This document shows, piece after piece, positions 1-9,215 of a stretch of DNA of 64,000 nucleotides. Source of the stretch: Rhizosaccharibacter radicis. Lineage in GTDB: Bacteria; Pseudomonadota; Alphaproteobacteria; Acetobacterales; Acetobacteraceae. The stretch is from the NCBI GenBank assembly GCA_024508355.1, contig JAMZEJ010000005.1:293354-357353 (forward strand). The letters are read 5' to 3'. The first letter of the stretch is position 1. Every line of letters starts with the position of its first letter. The notes beneath the pieces are model-generated. The model searched no databases, was not told the origin of the DNA, and worked only from the letters and a program-made list of their open reading frames with translations. The translations under genes were made by a program, and so were the position numbers.

Positions 1-623
1 GAAACGCGGCCGTCCCGGCATCCGCCGCGTCGGCGCGGTCCGGCTCCCGTACCGATCCCGACGCCGGGCGCGGCTTCGCTCTTCTGCTCGCGATCGGCGC
101 CCTCGATACGGCGCCGCGCATGGGCTTCCTGCTGTTTCTGCCGTTCATGATCCGCGACGCGGGCGGCGGGGGCGGCGCGGTGGGCACGGGCCTGGCGCTG
201 CTGTTCGTGGGCGGGGCACTGGGAAAGGGCTGCTGCGGCTGGCTCGGACAGCGCATCGGCGTGATCGCGGGCGTGGCGGCCACCGAAACCGCCACTGCCC
301 TGCTCATGCTGGCCAGCCTGCTGCTGCCGCTGCCGGCCATGCTGGTTCTGCTGCCGTTGCTGGGCATCGTGCTGAACGGCACCTCGTCGATGCTCTATGG
401 CACCGTGCCGGAGCTGGCGCCGCGCGGGGACACGGGGCGGGCCTTCGCCCTGTTCTATACCGGCGTCATCGTCACCGGCGGCGCGGCGCCGGTCGCCTAT
501 GGCGCGATCGCCGATGCCGCCGGACGCCTGGCCGGCGTCGGCGCGTCCGCCCTCACCGCCGCCTCGATCGTGCCGCTGGTTCTGGCCCTGCGCCCGGCGC
601 TGGCGCGCCCGCGGCGGCCCTGA
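1..623 (+). CDS. MFS transporter, C-terminal part (cut by window edge)
   Basis: The reading frame is open from the first bases of the window and ends at a TGA at 621-623, so only the C-terminal half of the protein is present. It shows about five to six hydrophobic helices rich in Leu, Ala and Gly, with short loops such as GQRIG and PELAPRGDTG of the kind seen between helices of major facilitator superfamily (MFS) carriers. It would sit in the inner membrane as a secondary transporter. The substrate cannot be told. An internal ATG at 120 gives a shorter reading, but the sequence before it is hydrophobic and continuous with the fold, so that ATG is not the true start. Confidence 0.75.
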   Translation, partial: NAAVPASAASARSGSRTDPDAGRGFALLLAIGALDTAPRMGFLLFLPFMIRDAGGGGGAVGTGLALLFVGGALGKGCCGWLGQRIGVIAGVAATETATALLMLASLLLPLPAMLVLLPLLGIVLNGTSSMLYGTVPELAPRGDTGRAFALFYTGVIVTGGAAPVAYGAIADAAGRLAGVGASALTAASIVPLVLALRPALARPRRP

Positions 624-906
624 CGCGGCGGGACCCGGCCACGGTGCCGGACCGGGAGGACGGCGGGAATCGGTCGTTCCGCCCAGGTTCGCCCTGCCAC
701 CGCCAGGTCCGGTAGCGGCGAGAGCCGGGACGGGCACGCGAGCCGGAAAGCGCGACTGCGGTGGAGCCGCGGATATCCTGGCGGCCAGGCGTTCGCCGCC
801 CAGGGAGACCGGAGGTGGACGCTGCCGCGGCGACGCGCTAGGGCGCTCCGGTGCCATGGCGCCCGCCGCCGTTTCTTCCGTTCGTGTCCGAAAGCGATCG
901 CCGCCG

Positions 907-2670
907 ATGTCCCTGTCCCAGCGTATCGATGCGGTTCTGGTTGATGCCTTCGCCGCCTGCGGGCTGCCGACCGACACCGCACGGGCGGCGCGGGCGGCGC
1001 GTCCGGAGCTGGCGGACCTGCAATGCAACGGCGCCATGCCGCTGGCCAAGGCCACGGGGCGCAACCCGCGCGAGATCGCGAGCGCGGTGGCAGAGCGGCT
1101 GGCGGGACGGCCGGAGATCGCGTCCGTCGAGGTGGCCGGCCCCGGCTTCATCAACCTGCGCCTGGCGGACGGCTTCCTGTCCGAGACCGCCGCCGAACAG
1201 GACGACGCCCCGGCCGCCGGCATCGTGCAACAGCAAGGCGCCGCCCCGGTGCTGCTGGATTTCGGCGGTCCCAACGTCGCCAAGCCGCTGCATGTCGGGC
1301 ATCTGCGCGCGCTGGTGATCGGCGAAAGCCTGCGCCGCATCCTGGGCGCGCAGAACATTCCCACCGTATCCGACATCCATCTGGGCGACTGGGGCCTGCA
1401 GATGGGCATGCTGATCTCCGAGATACGGCACCGGATGCCGGCGCTCCCTTGCTTCGGCACCGATCCGGCGCTGCCCGCGGGGGCCCTGCCGCTCGACATG
1501 GACGATCTGCAGCGCCTGTATCCGGAAGCCGCCGCCGCCTCCAAGGCCGATCCGGCGCGGATGGCGGAATCGCGCGAGGCGACCGCGGCGCTGCAGAACG
1601 GCGATCCGGGCGCGCGCCTGCTGTGGCAGGCGCTGCGGGACATCTCGCTGCGGGCGCAGCGCCACGACATCGACCGGCTCGGCGCGCATTTCGACCTGTT
1701 CCTGGGGGAGAGCGACGTGCAGGCGCTGATCGCGCCGATGGTGGCCGAGCTGCGCGGGCGCGGCATCGCCGTCGAGAGCGAAGGCGCCCTGATCGTCGAG
1801 GTGGCAGAGGAAACGGACGCCAAGCCGATGCCGCCGCTGCTTCTCGCCAAGAGCGACGGCGCCGCGCTCTACGCCACCACCGACCTCGCCACCATCCTGC
1901 AGAGACGTCGCGACCAGGCGCCGTCGCGGATCCTCTACGTCGTGGACCAGCGCCAGGCGCTGCATTTCGAGCAGGTGTTCCGGGCCGCCCGCCGCGCCGG
2001 CTATGCGGACGGCATCGATCTCGTGCATGTCGGCTTCGGCACGGTGAACGGTCCGGACGGCAAGCCCTACAAGACCCGCGAGGGCGGCGTGGCGCAGCTG
2101 CGCGACCTGCTGGGCGACGCGGTGGACAAGGCGCGCGAGCGTCTCGCCGCCAACCCCGAGCGCCTTCCCGCCGGGATGGACGATGCGGGCCTCGGCCGCC
2201 TCGCCGAGCAGGTCGGACTGGCGGCGGTGAAGTTCGCCGACCTGAGCTCGTTCCGCACCAGCGGCTACGTGTTCGACGCCGAACGGCTGGTGTCGTTCGA
2301 GGGCCGCACCGGGCCGTATGTGCAGTATGCCTGCGTGCGCATCGCGTCCATCCTCGCGCGCGGCGCGGCGCAACGGTTCGAGCCCGGTCCGATCGCGGTG
2401 CAGGCGCCGGCGGAGCGCGCGCTGGTGCTGGACTGCGCGCGCCTGCCGGACGTGGTGGCCTCGGCCACCGCCAACCTCGCCCCCAACGAGATCGCCGACT
2501 ACGTGTTCGCGCTCGCCCAGAGCTTCAGCCGCTTCTACAACGAGTGCCCGGTGCTGGCCGCCGACGGCGATGCCGTCCGCGCCTCAAGGCTGAGCCTGTG
2601 CCGGCTGGTGCACCGCGTCCTGTCACAAGGGCTGTGGCTGCTGGGCATCGACGTGCCGGAGCGGATGTAG
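907..2670 (+). CDS. argS: arginyl-tRNA synthetase
   Basis: Charges tRNA-Arg with arginine in the cytoplasm. The 587-residue product is close to the usual bacterial ArgS length. It has the N-terminal additional domain (about residues 1-100), the class I HIGH-type signature HVGH at 129-132 within the Asn-Val-Ala-Lys-Pro context of ArgS, the KMSKS-equivalent KPYKTR at 386-391, and a C-terminal DALR anticodon-binding domain ending in GLWLLGIDVPERM. The frame is open upstream to 397, but that extension is Arg/Pro-rich and unlike ArgS. The ATG at 907 gives the expected N-terminus MSLSQRIDAV. A hairpin follows the stop. Confidence 0.97.
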   Translation: MSLSQRIDAVLVDAFAACGLPTDTARAARAARPELADLQCNGAMPLAKATGRNPREIASAVAERLAGRPEIASVEVAGPGFINLRLADGFLSETAAEQDDAPAAGIVQQQGAAPVLLDFGGPNVAKPLHVGHLRALVIGESLRRILGAQNIPTVSDIHLGDWGLQMGMLISEIRHRMPALPCFGTDPALPAGALPLDMDDLQRLYPEAAAASKADPARMAESREATAALQNGDPGARLLWQALRDISLRAQRHDIDRLGAHFDLFLGESDVQALIAPMVAELRGRGIAVESEGALIVEVAEETDAKPMPPLLLAKSDGAALYATTDLATILQRRRDQAPSRILYVVDQRQALHFEQVFRAARRAGYADGIDLVHVGFGTVNGPDGKPYKTREGGVAQLRDLLGDAVDKARERLAANPERLPAGMDDAGLGRLAEQVGLAAVKFADLSSFRTSGYVFDAERLVSFEGRTGPYVQYACVRIASILARGAAQRFEPGPIAVQAPAERALVLDCARLPDVVASATANLAPNEIADYVFALAQSFSRFYNECPVLAADGDAVRASRLSLCRLVHRVLSQGLWLLGIDVPERM

Positions 2671-2681
2671 CGCTCGCTGCC

Positions 2682-2716
2682 GCGACCGGGCGAGTCGCGA
2701 CGCCCTGCCCGGTCGC
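2682..2716 (+). terminator. strong hairpin after argS, possible terminator
   Basis: Twelve bases after the argS stop there is a perfect 10-bp inverted repeat (GCGACCGGGC at 2682-2691 and GCCCGGTCGC at 2707-2716) around a 15-base loop. No T-run follows, so it is not a textbook intrinsic terminator. It could terminate weakly, block 3' decay, or be chance in GC-rich DNA. Confidence 0.35.
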
Positions 2717-3272
2717 CGCGATACCGCTACCTGCCGCCCGACGGCCGGAGGATGCGCGAGCGCAGACACCGTGCGGCCATGATCCGCCGCCGAAGCCGCC
2801 CCCGGCGCCATGGGCCACCCCGGCATGTTCGCGCGGCTGCCGACAAGGACACCGGGCGCCGCGACAAGCGGGACGTACGGCGGCCGGCAACGCCGCCTCC
2901 CGCAAGGCCGCCGGGCCCTCAGAGAGTGCCTGACTTCCCGACCACCACGCCGGGAGCGGCCCGGGCGGCCAGGTCCCGCCGGGAGCGGCCCGGGCGGCCA
3001 GGTCCGTGGCGAGCGTGGTTCGCTTTGGATGCGGAACGTCCCGTCCCTGGGGACCGCCGAGAGGAGCCGCCGCAGATGGCTCCCGTGCCCTGCCCAACTA
3101 TCGCGGCGAGGCGTGACGCGCCGCCGCCCCGGCCCGGGCGCGCGGCCATGATGGTTCCGGAACGGCCCGGCAGGGCGCACAGGATGGCTTAGGCCGTCGA
3201 TCCCTTCCGGAGCGGCAACCAAACCCCGGCGCGGCGGGTGAACGGGGCACCGCGCCGGGTCGTTGGCCGGGC
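2717..3272. other. gene-free spacer with GC-rich tandem repeat
   Basis: No convincing gene is seen here. The open frames on both strands translate to Arg/Pro/Ala-rich sequence without any domain, as expected of GC-rich noncoding DNA. The stretch holds one exact tandem repeat (listed separately) and otherwise nothing I can name. The promoter of the flavin oxidoreductase gene at 3273 must lie in its right end. Confidence 0.6.
2948..3005. repeat. 29-bp perfect tandem repeat, two copies
   Basis: The unit begins CGCCGGGAGCGGCCCGGG and ends CAGGTCC. It occurs at 2948-2976 and 2977-3005 with no mismatch and no gap. It lies between argS and the flavin oxidoreductase gene. Only two copies are present and there are no spacers, so this is a simple duplication and not a CRISPR array. 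Confidence 0.85.
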
Positions 3273-4241
3273 ATGACGCGCTTCTCCTTCCATTGCTCCC
3301 AGGAGCAGTTCGCGCCCGGCGTCCTGCTCGACCTGATCGGCCGGGCGGAACGGGCGGGCTTCGATGCCGGCTTCACCTCCGATCACGCCCATCCCTGGGC
3401 GGAGTCGCAGGGGCAGTCCGGCTTCGCCTGGTCGTGGCTCGGCGCCGCGATGGCGCGCACCGAACGCCTGACCTTCGGGGCGATCAGCGTGCCGGGCGGC
3501 TGGCGCTACAATCCTGCGGTGCTGGCGCAGGCGGTGGGTACGCTGGGGCAGATGTTTCCCGGACGCCTGCCCTGGATCGCGCTCGGCAGCGGCCAGCTCC
3601 TGAACGAGCACGTCACCGGCGAGGCATGGCCCGACAAGGCGCATCGCAACGAGCGCCTGCGCGAAGGTGCGGAAATCATGCGGGCACTGCTGGCCGGCGA
3701 GGCTGTCACCCGCCGGGGGCTGGTGACCACGGTGGATGCCAGGGTGTGGTCGCGCCCGGAAACCCCGACGCTGCTGATGGGTGCGGCCACCACGGAGGCC
3801 ACCGCGGCCTGGTGCGGCGGCTGGGCGGACGGGTTGCTCACCGTGTGTCCGGACGCGGCCCAGCTCGACCGGCTCATCGACGCCTTCCGGGGGAACGGCG
3901 GCGACAACAAGCCGCTCCACCTCAAGGTCGATCTGAGCTGGGCGCCGACCCGGGAAGAAGCGCTCGCGGAAGCGCACGCGCAGTGGCGGTTCAACGCCAT
4001 GGGCAGCGGCGTGAACTGGGACATCCGCATGCCGGAGGATTTCGAGGTCGCGACGCGCTTCGTGCGGCCGGAGGACATGGGACGGAGCGTGCTCGTGGTG
4101 AGCGACGTCTCCCAGTTGACCGACTGGCTGGCGCACCGTGTGTCGCTCGGGCTGGAAACGATCAACCTGCACAATGTCGGCCGCAACCAGGCGCAGTTCA
4201 TCGACATGGCCGGCGAGCGGCTGCTGCCGCAGCTCCGCTAG
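3273..4241 (+). CDS. LLM-class flavin-dependent oxidoreductase (non-F420 branch)
   Basis: A luciferase-like monooxygenase-fold protein of 322 residues, cytosolic. The start MTRFSFHCSQEQF, the segment SDHAHPW at residues 37-43 and the core PGGWRYNPAVLAQAVGTLG match the subgroup known as probable non-F420 flavinoid oxidoreductases (TIGR03885-type). These are relatives of F420-dependent glucose-6-phosphate dehydrogenase thought to use FMN. Substrate and physiological role are unknown. It stands alone on the plus strand and runs convergently toward the SDR gene ending at 4312, with a small hairpin between them. The ATG at 3273 starts the conserved N-terminus. Confidence 0.85.
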   Translation: MTRFSFHCSQEQFAPGVLLDLIGRAERAGFDAGFTSDHAHPWAESQGQSGFAWSWLGAAMARTERLTFGAISVPGGWRYNPAVLAQAVGTLGQMFPGRLPWIALGSGQLLNEHVTGEAWPDKAHRNERLREGAEIMRALLAGEAVTRRGLVTTVDARVWSRPETPTLLMGAATTEATAAWCGGWADGLLTVCPDAAQLDRLIDAFRGNGGDNKPLHLKVDLSWAPTREEALAEAHAQWRFNAMGSGVNWDIRMPEDFEVATRFVRPEDMGRSVLVVSDVSQLTDWLAHRVSLGLETINLHNVGRNQAQFIDMAGERLLPQLR

Positions 4242-4277
4242 CCCCCAGGGCGCGGCAGCCCGCCCTCGTCCCGATCC

Positions 4278-4306
4278 TCCGGCCGTGGGCGAGCGACGGC
4301 CCCGGA
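4278..4306. terminator. hairpin between convergent genes, possible two-way terminator
   Basis: The arms TCCGGCCGT and ACGGCC...GGA, with a two-base bulge, enclose a nine-base loop in the 70-bp gap between two convergent genes. There is no T-run on either side. The call rests on position and stem only. Confidence 0.25.
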
Positions 4307-4311
4307 CGGGG

Positions 4312-5100
<789 letters not shown>

Positions 5101-5167
5101 GTCGATTCCTCCCTTGCCGCCCGGGCTCGTTGGTCCGGCCTCGGGTCGGCGTGCCGATCGGATGTTG

Positions 5168-6106
5168 CTAGACGGACAGCTCCTCGCGCCATGGCGAGTC
5201 GGCGCCGCGCCGCGAACAGGTGATGCTGGCGGTGTTCTGGCCCACGGCCAGCGCATGATGGAGCGCCGCCTCGTCGAGCGCGGCCAGCGCCTCGTGGCGG
5301 AGAAGCCCGTTCTCGTGCAGCCCGGCCAGCAGTCCGGCCATGAAGCTGTCGCCGGCACCGACCGTGTCCACGACCCGGGTGGGGATCGGCATCGCATGGG
5401 CGCGCGTGCGGCCGGTCCAGCCGGTGACGCCGTTGGCGCCCTGGGTAATCACCACCAGCCTGGCGCCGTCCGCCAGCCATCGCGCGGCGACATCGTCGTG
5501 CGCGGCCCCCGGCATCAGCCATTCCAGGTCCGCGCCGCTGATCTTGATGATGTCGGCCCGCGCCAGGAGGCGATCGAGCCTAGCCCGGAACGAATCCTCG
5601 TTCGTCACCAGCGACTCCCGGATGTTGGGATCGAAGCTGATCACCCGCCTGCCGCCGCTCTCACGCAGGAAGAAAGCCTCGTAGGCCGATCCGGCGGGTT
5701 CGCGCACCAGGGAGATGGAGCCGAAATGCAGCGCGTCCACGCCCTCCAGCGCGTCGGGCTCGGGCACCGCCTGCCAGATCCGTTCGGCCGCGCCCTGGTC
5801 GAAGAAGGCGTAGGCGGGCTCAGCCCGGTCGAGCGTCACGAAGCCCAGCGTGGTGGGCGCCTCGAGCCGCTGCACGAAGCCGGTGCCGACCTCGCTCTGC
5901 CGCAGGCCGGCCAGCAGCTGGTCGCCGAAGAAGTCCGTGGACATCCCGCAGGCGAGATGGGTCGGCACCCGAAGCCGTCCCAGCGCGCGGGCGACGTTGT
6001 AGAGCGAGCCGCCGGGGCACGGGCTGTAGGCCCTGCCGTGGTCGGCGGTATCGACGGGAATGAAGTCGATCAGGGCTTCGCCGCAGCATAAGATCGAGCC
6101 GGTCAA
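5168..6106 (-). CDS. PfkB-family carbohydrate kinase (fructokinase-like)
   Basis: A ribokinase/PfkB-fold sugar kinase of 312 residues that phosphorylates a sugar with ATP. It carries the N-terminal signature around GGSLYNVARALGRL (residues 32-45) and the C-terminal ATP/anion-hole signature DTVGAGDSF at 247-255, with catalytic Asp253. Overall it resembles fructokinases. No ATG lies at a suitable place. A TTG at 6106 preceded by GAGGA gives the expected start MTGSILCCGEAL. The long open frame further upstream overlaps the next gene and is not used. The gene sits 59 bp after the SDR of the same operon, where it probably phosphorylates the ketose made by that SDR. Confidence 0.88.
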   Translation of the reverse strand: MTGSILCCGEALIDFIPVDTADHGRAYSPCPGGSLYNVARALGRLRVPTHLACGMSTDFFGDQLLAGLRQSEVGTGFVQRLEAPTTLGFVTLDRAEPAYAFFDQGAAERIWQAVPEPDALEGVDALHFGSISLVREPAGSAYEAFFLRESGGRRVISFDPNIRESLVTNEDSFRARLDRLLARADIIKISGADLEWLMPGAAHDDVAARWLADGARLVVITQGANGVTGWTGRTRAHAMPIPTRVVDTVGAGDSFMAGLLAGLHENGLLRHEALAALDEAALHHALAVGQNTASITCSRRGADSPWREELSV

Positions 6107-6165
6107 AGGATCCTCGTCGGCGATGGGACGGCGGGCAGCGGCCGCGAGGTGTCGGGAATCTCCCG

Positions 6166-6951
6166 TCAGCTCATGACGTTGCCGCCGTCCACGTTGTAGC
6201 ACTGGGCGACGATATAGGCCGCGTCGTCGCTGGCAAGGAAGGCGGCCATCGCCGCCTGCTCCTCCACCGTTCCGAAGCGACCGGCGGGCACGGCGGCGCC
6301 CACCTGGCGCTTCTTCTCGCCGGGCCGCAGCCCCTCGTACTTCGCGAACAACCCGTCCACCACGTCCCACATCGGCGTGTCCACCACGCCGGGGGCGATC
6401 GCGTTGACGTTGATGCCGTGCCGGATCAGGTCGAGCGCGGTGCTCTGGGTGATGCTGATGACGGCGGCCTTGGACGCGCAATAGGCGACCGACAGCGCCT
6501 CGCCGCGCCGGCCGGCCTGGGACGCGACGTTGATGATCCGCCCGCCCCGGCCGCGCCGGACCATGTGCGCCGCCACCGCCTGCGTGGTGAACACCAGCCC
6601 CTCGACGTTCACGGCGAACACCCGTGCCATCCGCTCGCGCGACATCTCCAGCACGGGCTGCATGTCGTAGATGCCGGCGCTGTTCACCAGGATGTCGATG
6701 CCCCCGGCGATGTCGGCCACGCGGGCCATGGCGGCGTCGATGCTGTTCTGCGAGGTCACGTCGAGGCGCAGGCCGAACGCGCCGCCTCCGAGCGACGCCG
6801 CGAGCGCCTCGCAATCCCCGGCGTCCAGGTCCGCCACCGCCACCCTGGCGCCCTCCGCGGCGAAGCGCCGGCACACCGCGGCGCCGATGCCCCGGGCGCC
6901 ACCCGTCACCAGCGCCGTCTTTCCGGCGAGGCGGCCCGGGATCGCCGTCAT
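6166..6951 (-). CDS. sorbitol-dehydrogenase-like SDR (polyol island 1)
   Basis: A short-chain dehydrogenase of 261 residues with TGGARGIG at 16-23, NSAG at 90-93 and catalytic Ser144, Tyr157 and Lys161 (YCASK). The C-terminal third (RPGEKKRQVGAAVP then a QCYNVDGGN ending) is close to the SDR at 48876-49673. That type includes SmoS sorbitol/galactitol dehydrogenases. It most likely oxidises a sugar alcohol to a ketose with NAD. Its ATG overlaps the stop of the transaldolase gene (ATGA), so the two are translationally coupled. Exact substrate unknown. Confidence 0.88.
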   Translation of the reverse strand: MTAIPGRLAGKTALVTGGARGIGAAVCRRFAAEGARVAVADLDAGDCEALAASLGGGAFGLRLDVTSQNSIDAAMARVADIAGGIDILVNSAGIYDMQPVLEMSRERMARVFAVNVEGLVFTTQAVAAHMVRRGRGGRIINVASQAGRRGEALSVAYCASKAAVISITQSTALDLIRHGINVNAIAPGVVDTPMWDVVDGLFAKYEGLRPGEKKRQVGAAVPAGRFGTVEEQAAMAAFLASDDAAYIVAQCYNVDGGNVMS

Positions 6952-7634
6952 CGGGCGGCGGCCTCCTCGAAGGCCAGGGCGGCGGCGGCCGTTTGCCCGT
7001 CGGAGAACAGGGCCTCGGCCACGGCCGGACTGAAGGTGAAGGTGTCGCACCCTTCGGCCGCGAGTGCTGCGAGGTCCTCGGCGCTGCGCAGGCTGGCGAC
7101 CAGCAGGCGCGTTCGGCCGCCCGCAGTGCGCAGGATGGCGGTCATGGTCCTGATCACCGCGGCGGCGTCGCGGCCGCCGTCGTTGATGCGCCCATAATAG
7201 GGCGCGACGTAGTCCGCACCCGCGGCCGCCGCGGTGATCGCCTGGTGGGCCGCATACACCGCGGTCATGGTGGTGCGGATGCCCAGCGCGTGGAAGCGCG
7301 CCACCGCCCGGATGCCGTCCTCGGTCACCGGCACCTTCACCACGACGCGCGGATCGATCGCCGCCAGCTGCCGTCCGGTGTCCACCAACGCCTCGGTGCG
7401 GGTGCCCCAGCACTGCGCCTGCACTTCCTGCACCGGGAAGCGCAGCACCTCCTGCACGACCCCGGCGATCGCGTCGACGGAGCAACGGACGCCGCCGCGC
7501 TCCAGGATGGTGGGGTTGGTGGTGACGCCGTGGAACAGGCCGGTGGGGAGCCAGCGTGTCCAGGCGGCACGATCGGCGGTGTCGAGGAACAGGCGCAGCC
7601 CTGTGCCGGAACCCGGATCGGCGCGACGAACCAA
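6948..7634 (-). CDS. transaldolase-family protein (FSA-like, short)
   Basis: A 228-residue member of the short transaldolase / fructose-6-phosphate aldolase group. It shows the TTNPT motif at 38-42 and the Schiff-base lysine Lys100 in VVVKVPVT. It would carry out an aldol cleavage or transfer on a ketose phosphate in the cytosol. The start is a TTG at 7634 with an AAGGAG ribosome site eight bases upstream. It is the first gene of the island 1 operon and directly faces the SorC-type regulator. The specific substrate cannot be read. Classical transaldolase is longer, so a specialised catabolic role is more likely. Confidence 0.85.
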   Translation of the reverse strand: MVRRADPGSGTGLRLFLDTADRAAWTRWLPTGLFHGVTTNPTILERGGVRCSVDAIAGVVQEVLRFPVQEVQAQCWGTRTEALVDTGRQLAAIDPRVVVKVPVTEDGIRAVARFHALGIRTTMTAVYAAHQAITAAAAGADYVAPYYGRINDGGRDAAAVIRTMTAILRTAGGRTRLLVASLRSAEDLAALAAEGCDTFTFSPAVAEALFSDGQTAAAALAFEEAAAR

Positions 7635-7683
7635 GAGCGTCTCCTTCCCGCAGGCGGCGGCGGAGCCGCGCCGTGAACGAGAA

Positions 7684-7723
7684 TGTGCATATGCTTAATC
7701 GCTTGTGCATATGTCAAATCGCT
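7684..7723. promoter_or_regulatory. 20-bp tandem direct repeat, candidate SorC-family operator
   Basis: Two units lie head to tail, TGTGCATATGCTTAATCGCT (7684-7703) and TGTGCATATGTCAAATCGCT (7704-7723), identical at 17 of 20 positions. Each contains the palindrome GCATATG(C). They are AT-rich compared with the surroundings and lie between the transaldolase operon and the divergent regulator gene. The 20-bp period puts both copies on nearly the same face of the helix, which suits a multimeric SorC/CggR-type repressor. The binding protein is inferred from position. Confidence 0.55.
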
Positions 7724-7770
7724 CACAGCCGCTGGCCGGGCCTTGATGGTCATGGACGGACGTCCGCCGC

Positions 7771-8790
7771 ATGGCCGATATCGACCCGTTGATCAGGCGC
7801 GAGGCAGCCGAACGCATGGCCAGACTGAAACGGACTCCGTCCTCCGGCACCGCCGACGACGGGTCGCTGCGGCTTCGGGCGGCCTGGCTGTATTACGGCC
7901 ACAAGCTCACCCAGAAGGAGGTGGGCGACCGGCTCGGCCTGAGCCGCAACACCGTCATGCGGCTGCTGGACGAGGCGGTGAAGCGGTCGGACGTGCAGAT
8001 CTGGATCGGCGGCGCCGACGGCGGATGCCTCGATCTCGCGGTCCGGCTGGAACAGGCCCTCGGGCTGGACGAGGCGATCGTGGTGCCGCGGGCGGATGCC
8101 GTGGACGCGGCCGCACGCTCCGTAGGGCTGGCGCTGGGAACCTTCCTGTCCGGCATCGTCGCCAACGACATGACCATCGGCGTGGGCTGGGGCCGCACGC
8201 TGAGCGCCTCGCTCGCCAGCTTCAGGCCACCCCACCGGCAGAACGTCCGGGTGATCTCGCTGCTGGGCGGGGTCATGCAGGCGCGGATGGAGAACCCGGT
8301 GGATTATTCCTGGCAGATCGCCAGCCGGCTGGGCGCGGAATGCTTCCTTTATCCGGCGCCGCTGCTGGTCGATTCCGCCGAGACCCGGCGGGTGCTGCGC
8401 GAGCGTTGCGGCCTGGACCGGCTCGACCGGCTGGCCGCCGCCCTGGACGTCGCGGTGTTCAGCGTGGGCGAGTTGGGTCCCGGCACCACCTCGCTATCGC
8501 GACCGCTGATCTCCCGGGAAGAGCACGAGGCGCTGGCGGCGGCGGGCGGGGTCTGCGACCTGATGTGCAACATGCTCGACGCCGACGGGCGCAGCGTCGA
8601 GCATCCGGTGAACCAGCGTGTGATGTCCGTCGACCTGTCGGTGCTGGCCCAGGCCTCCCACGTGGTGATCGCGGCCGGTGGGGAACGCCGCGCCCCGGCG
8701 ATCCGGGCCGCCATCCGGCGGGTCGGGTGCCACACCCTGGTGACGGACGAGGGCGCCGCGCAGAAGCTGCTGGCGGAAGCGGGGAAATGA
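7771..8790 (+). CDS. SorC/DeoR-type sugar-binding transcriptional regulator
   Basis: A 339-residue regulator. A helix-turn-helix lies at about 46-66 (LTQKEVGDRLGLSRNTVMRLL). It is followed by a sugar-phosphate-binding domain of the SorC type with the motif VGWGRTLSASL and a C-terminal segment IAAGGERRAPAIRAA. It probably controls the divergent island 1 operon and itself, with a phosphorylated sugar as effector (family knowledge and inference). The intergenic direct repeats at 7684-7723 are the obvious operator candidate. The ATG at 7771 is used. A start within the upstream 40 bp is possible. Confidence 0.88.
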   Translation: MADIDPLIRREAAERMARLKRTPSSGTADDGSLRLRAAWLYYGHKLTQKEVGDRLGLSRNTVMRLLDEAVKRSDVQIWIGGADGGCLDLAVRLEQALGLDEAIVVPRADAVDAAARSVGLALGTFLSGIVANDMTIGVGWGRTLSASLASFRPPHRQNVRVISLLGGVMQARMENPVDYSWQIASRLGAECFLYPAPLLVDSAETRRVLRERCGLDRLDRLAAALDVAVFSVGELGPGTTSLSRPLISREEHEALAAAGGVCDLMCNMLDADGRSVEHPVNQRVMSVDLSVLAQASHVVIAAGGERRAPAIRAAIRRVGCHTLVTDEGAAQKLLAEAGK

Positions 8791-9215
8791 GCGCGGCGTG
8801 CCGCCCGCCTCGTTCCGGATGAGTGTTTTCCGGCATCGGTCAGGATCGTGCGGCGCAGGGCGCCCGGCCCGCGGATGACGCCGGGCTTCTCTCGGCACCG
8901 GCGAGTCGTTCGTCGCGGAGCGCCGCCGCCTTGATGGAGCACGACGCGGCCCTGTCCGTCACCGCCACGCCAGAACGCCGCGTGGCACCGGTATCCGGTT
9001 CTGCCTGCGCGTCCGACAGAGCGACTCACCGTGGCGCGCGTCCCCGCGTCGCGGCATGCCGACCTGGGCGACCGGCTCCGCCCCATCCACCCGCGCGCCC
9101 GCCGTGCGGCCCGGCGCCAGGTGTTCGACCGGTTCATGACGCCTGAGCGGAAACGACCTGCGTGCCGGGCCTGCGCGGCTCTTCGGACCGGCCGGCCCCG
9201 CGCGTGACGCCCGCG
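8791..9215. other. gene-free spacer between convergent genes
   Basis: This stretch separates the SorC-type regulator (ending 8790) from pheA (ending 9216 on the other strand). The open frames here are short and Arg/Pro/Ala-rich with no domain. I see no clear T-run terminator and no RNA gene. Confidence 0.5.

Noticed and set aside
397..906. Long upstream extension of the argS frame
   Set aside because: The extra 170 residues are Arg/Pro/Ser-rich, overlap the MFS gene and have no place in ArgS. The ATG at 907 gives the family N-terminus.
838..2373. Long minus-strand open frame opposite argS
   Set aside because: It is an antisense shadow of a strongly biased GC-rich gene. The translation is rich in His, Arg and Gln with no domain.
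2948..3005. CRISPR-like direct repeats
   Set aside because: Two adjoining copies with no spacer and no cas genes. It is a simple tandem duplication.
3189..4172. Minus-strand open frame opposite the flavin oxidoreductase
   Set aside because: It mirrors the codon bias of the real gene and has no recognisable motif.
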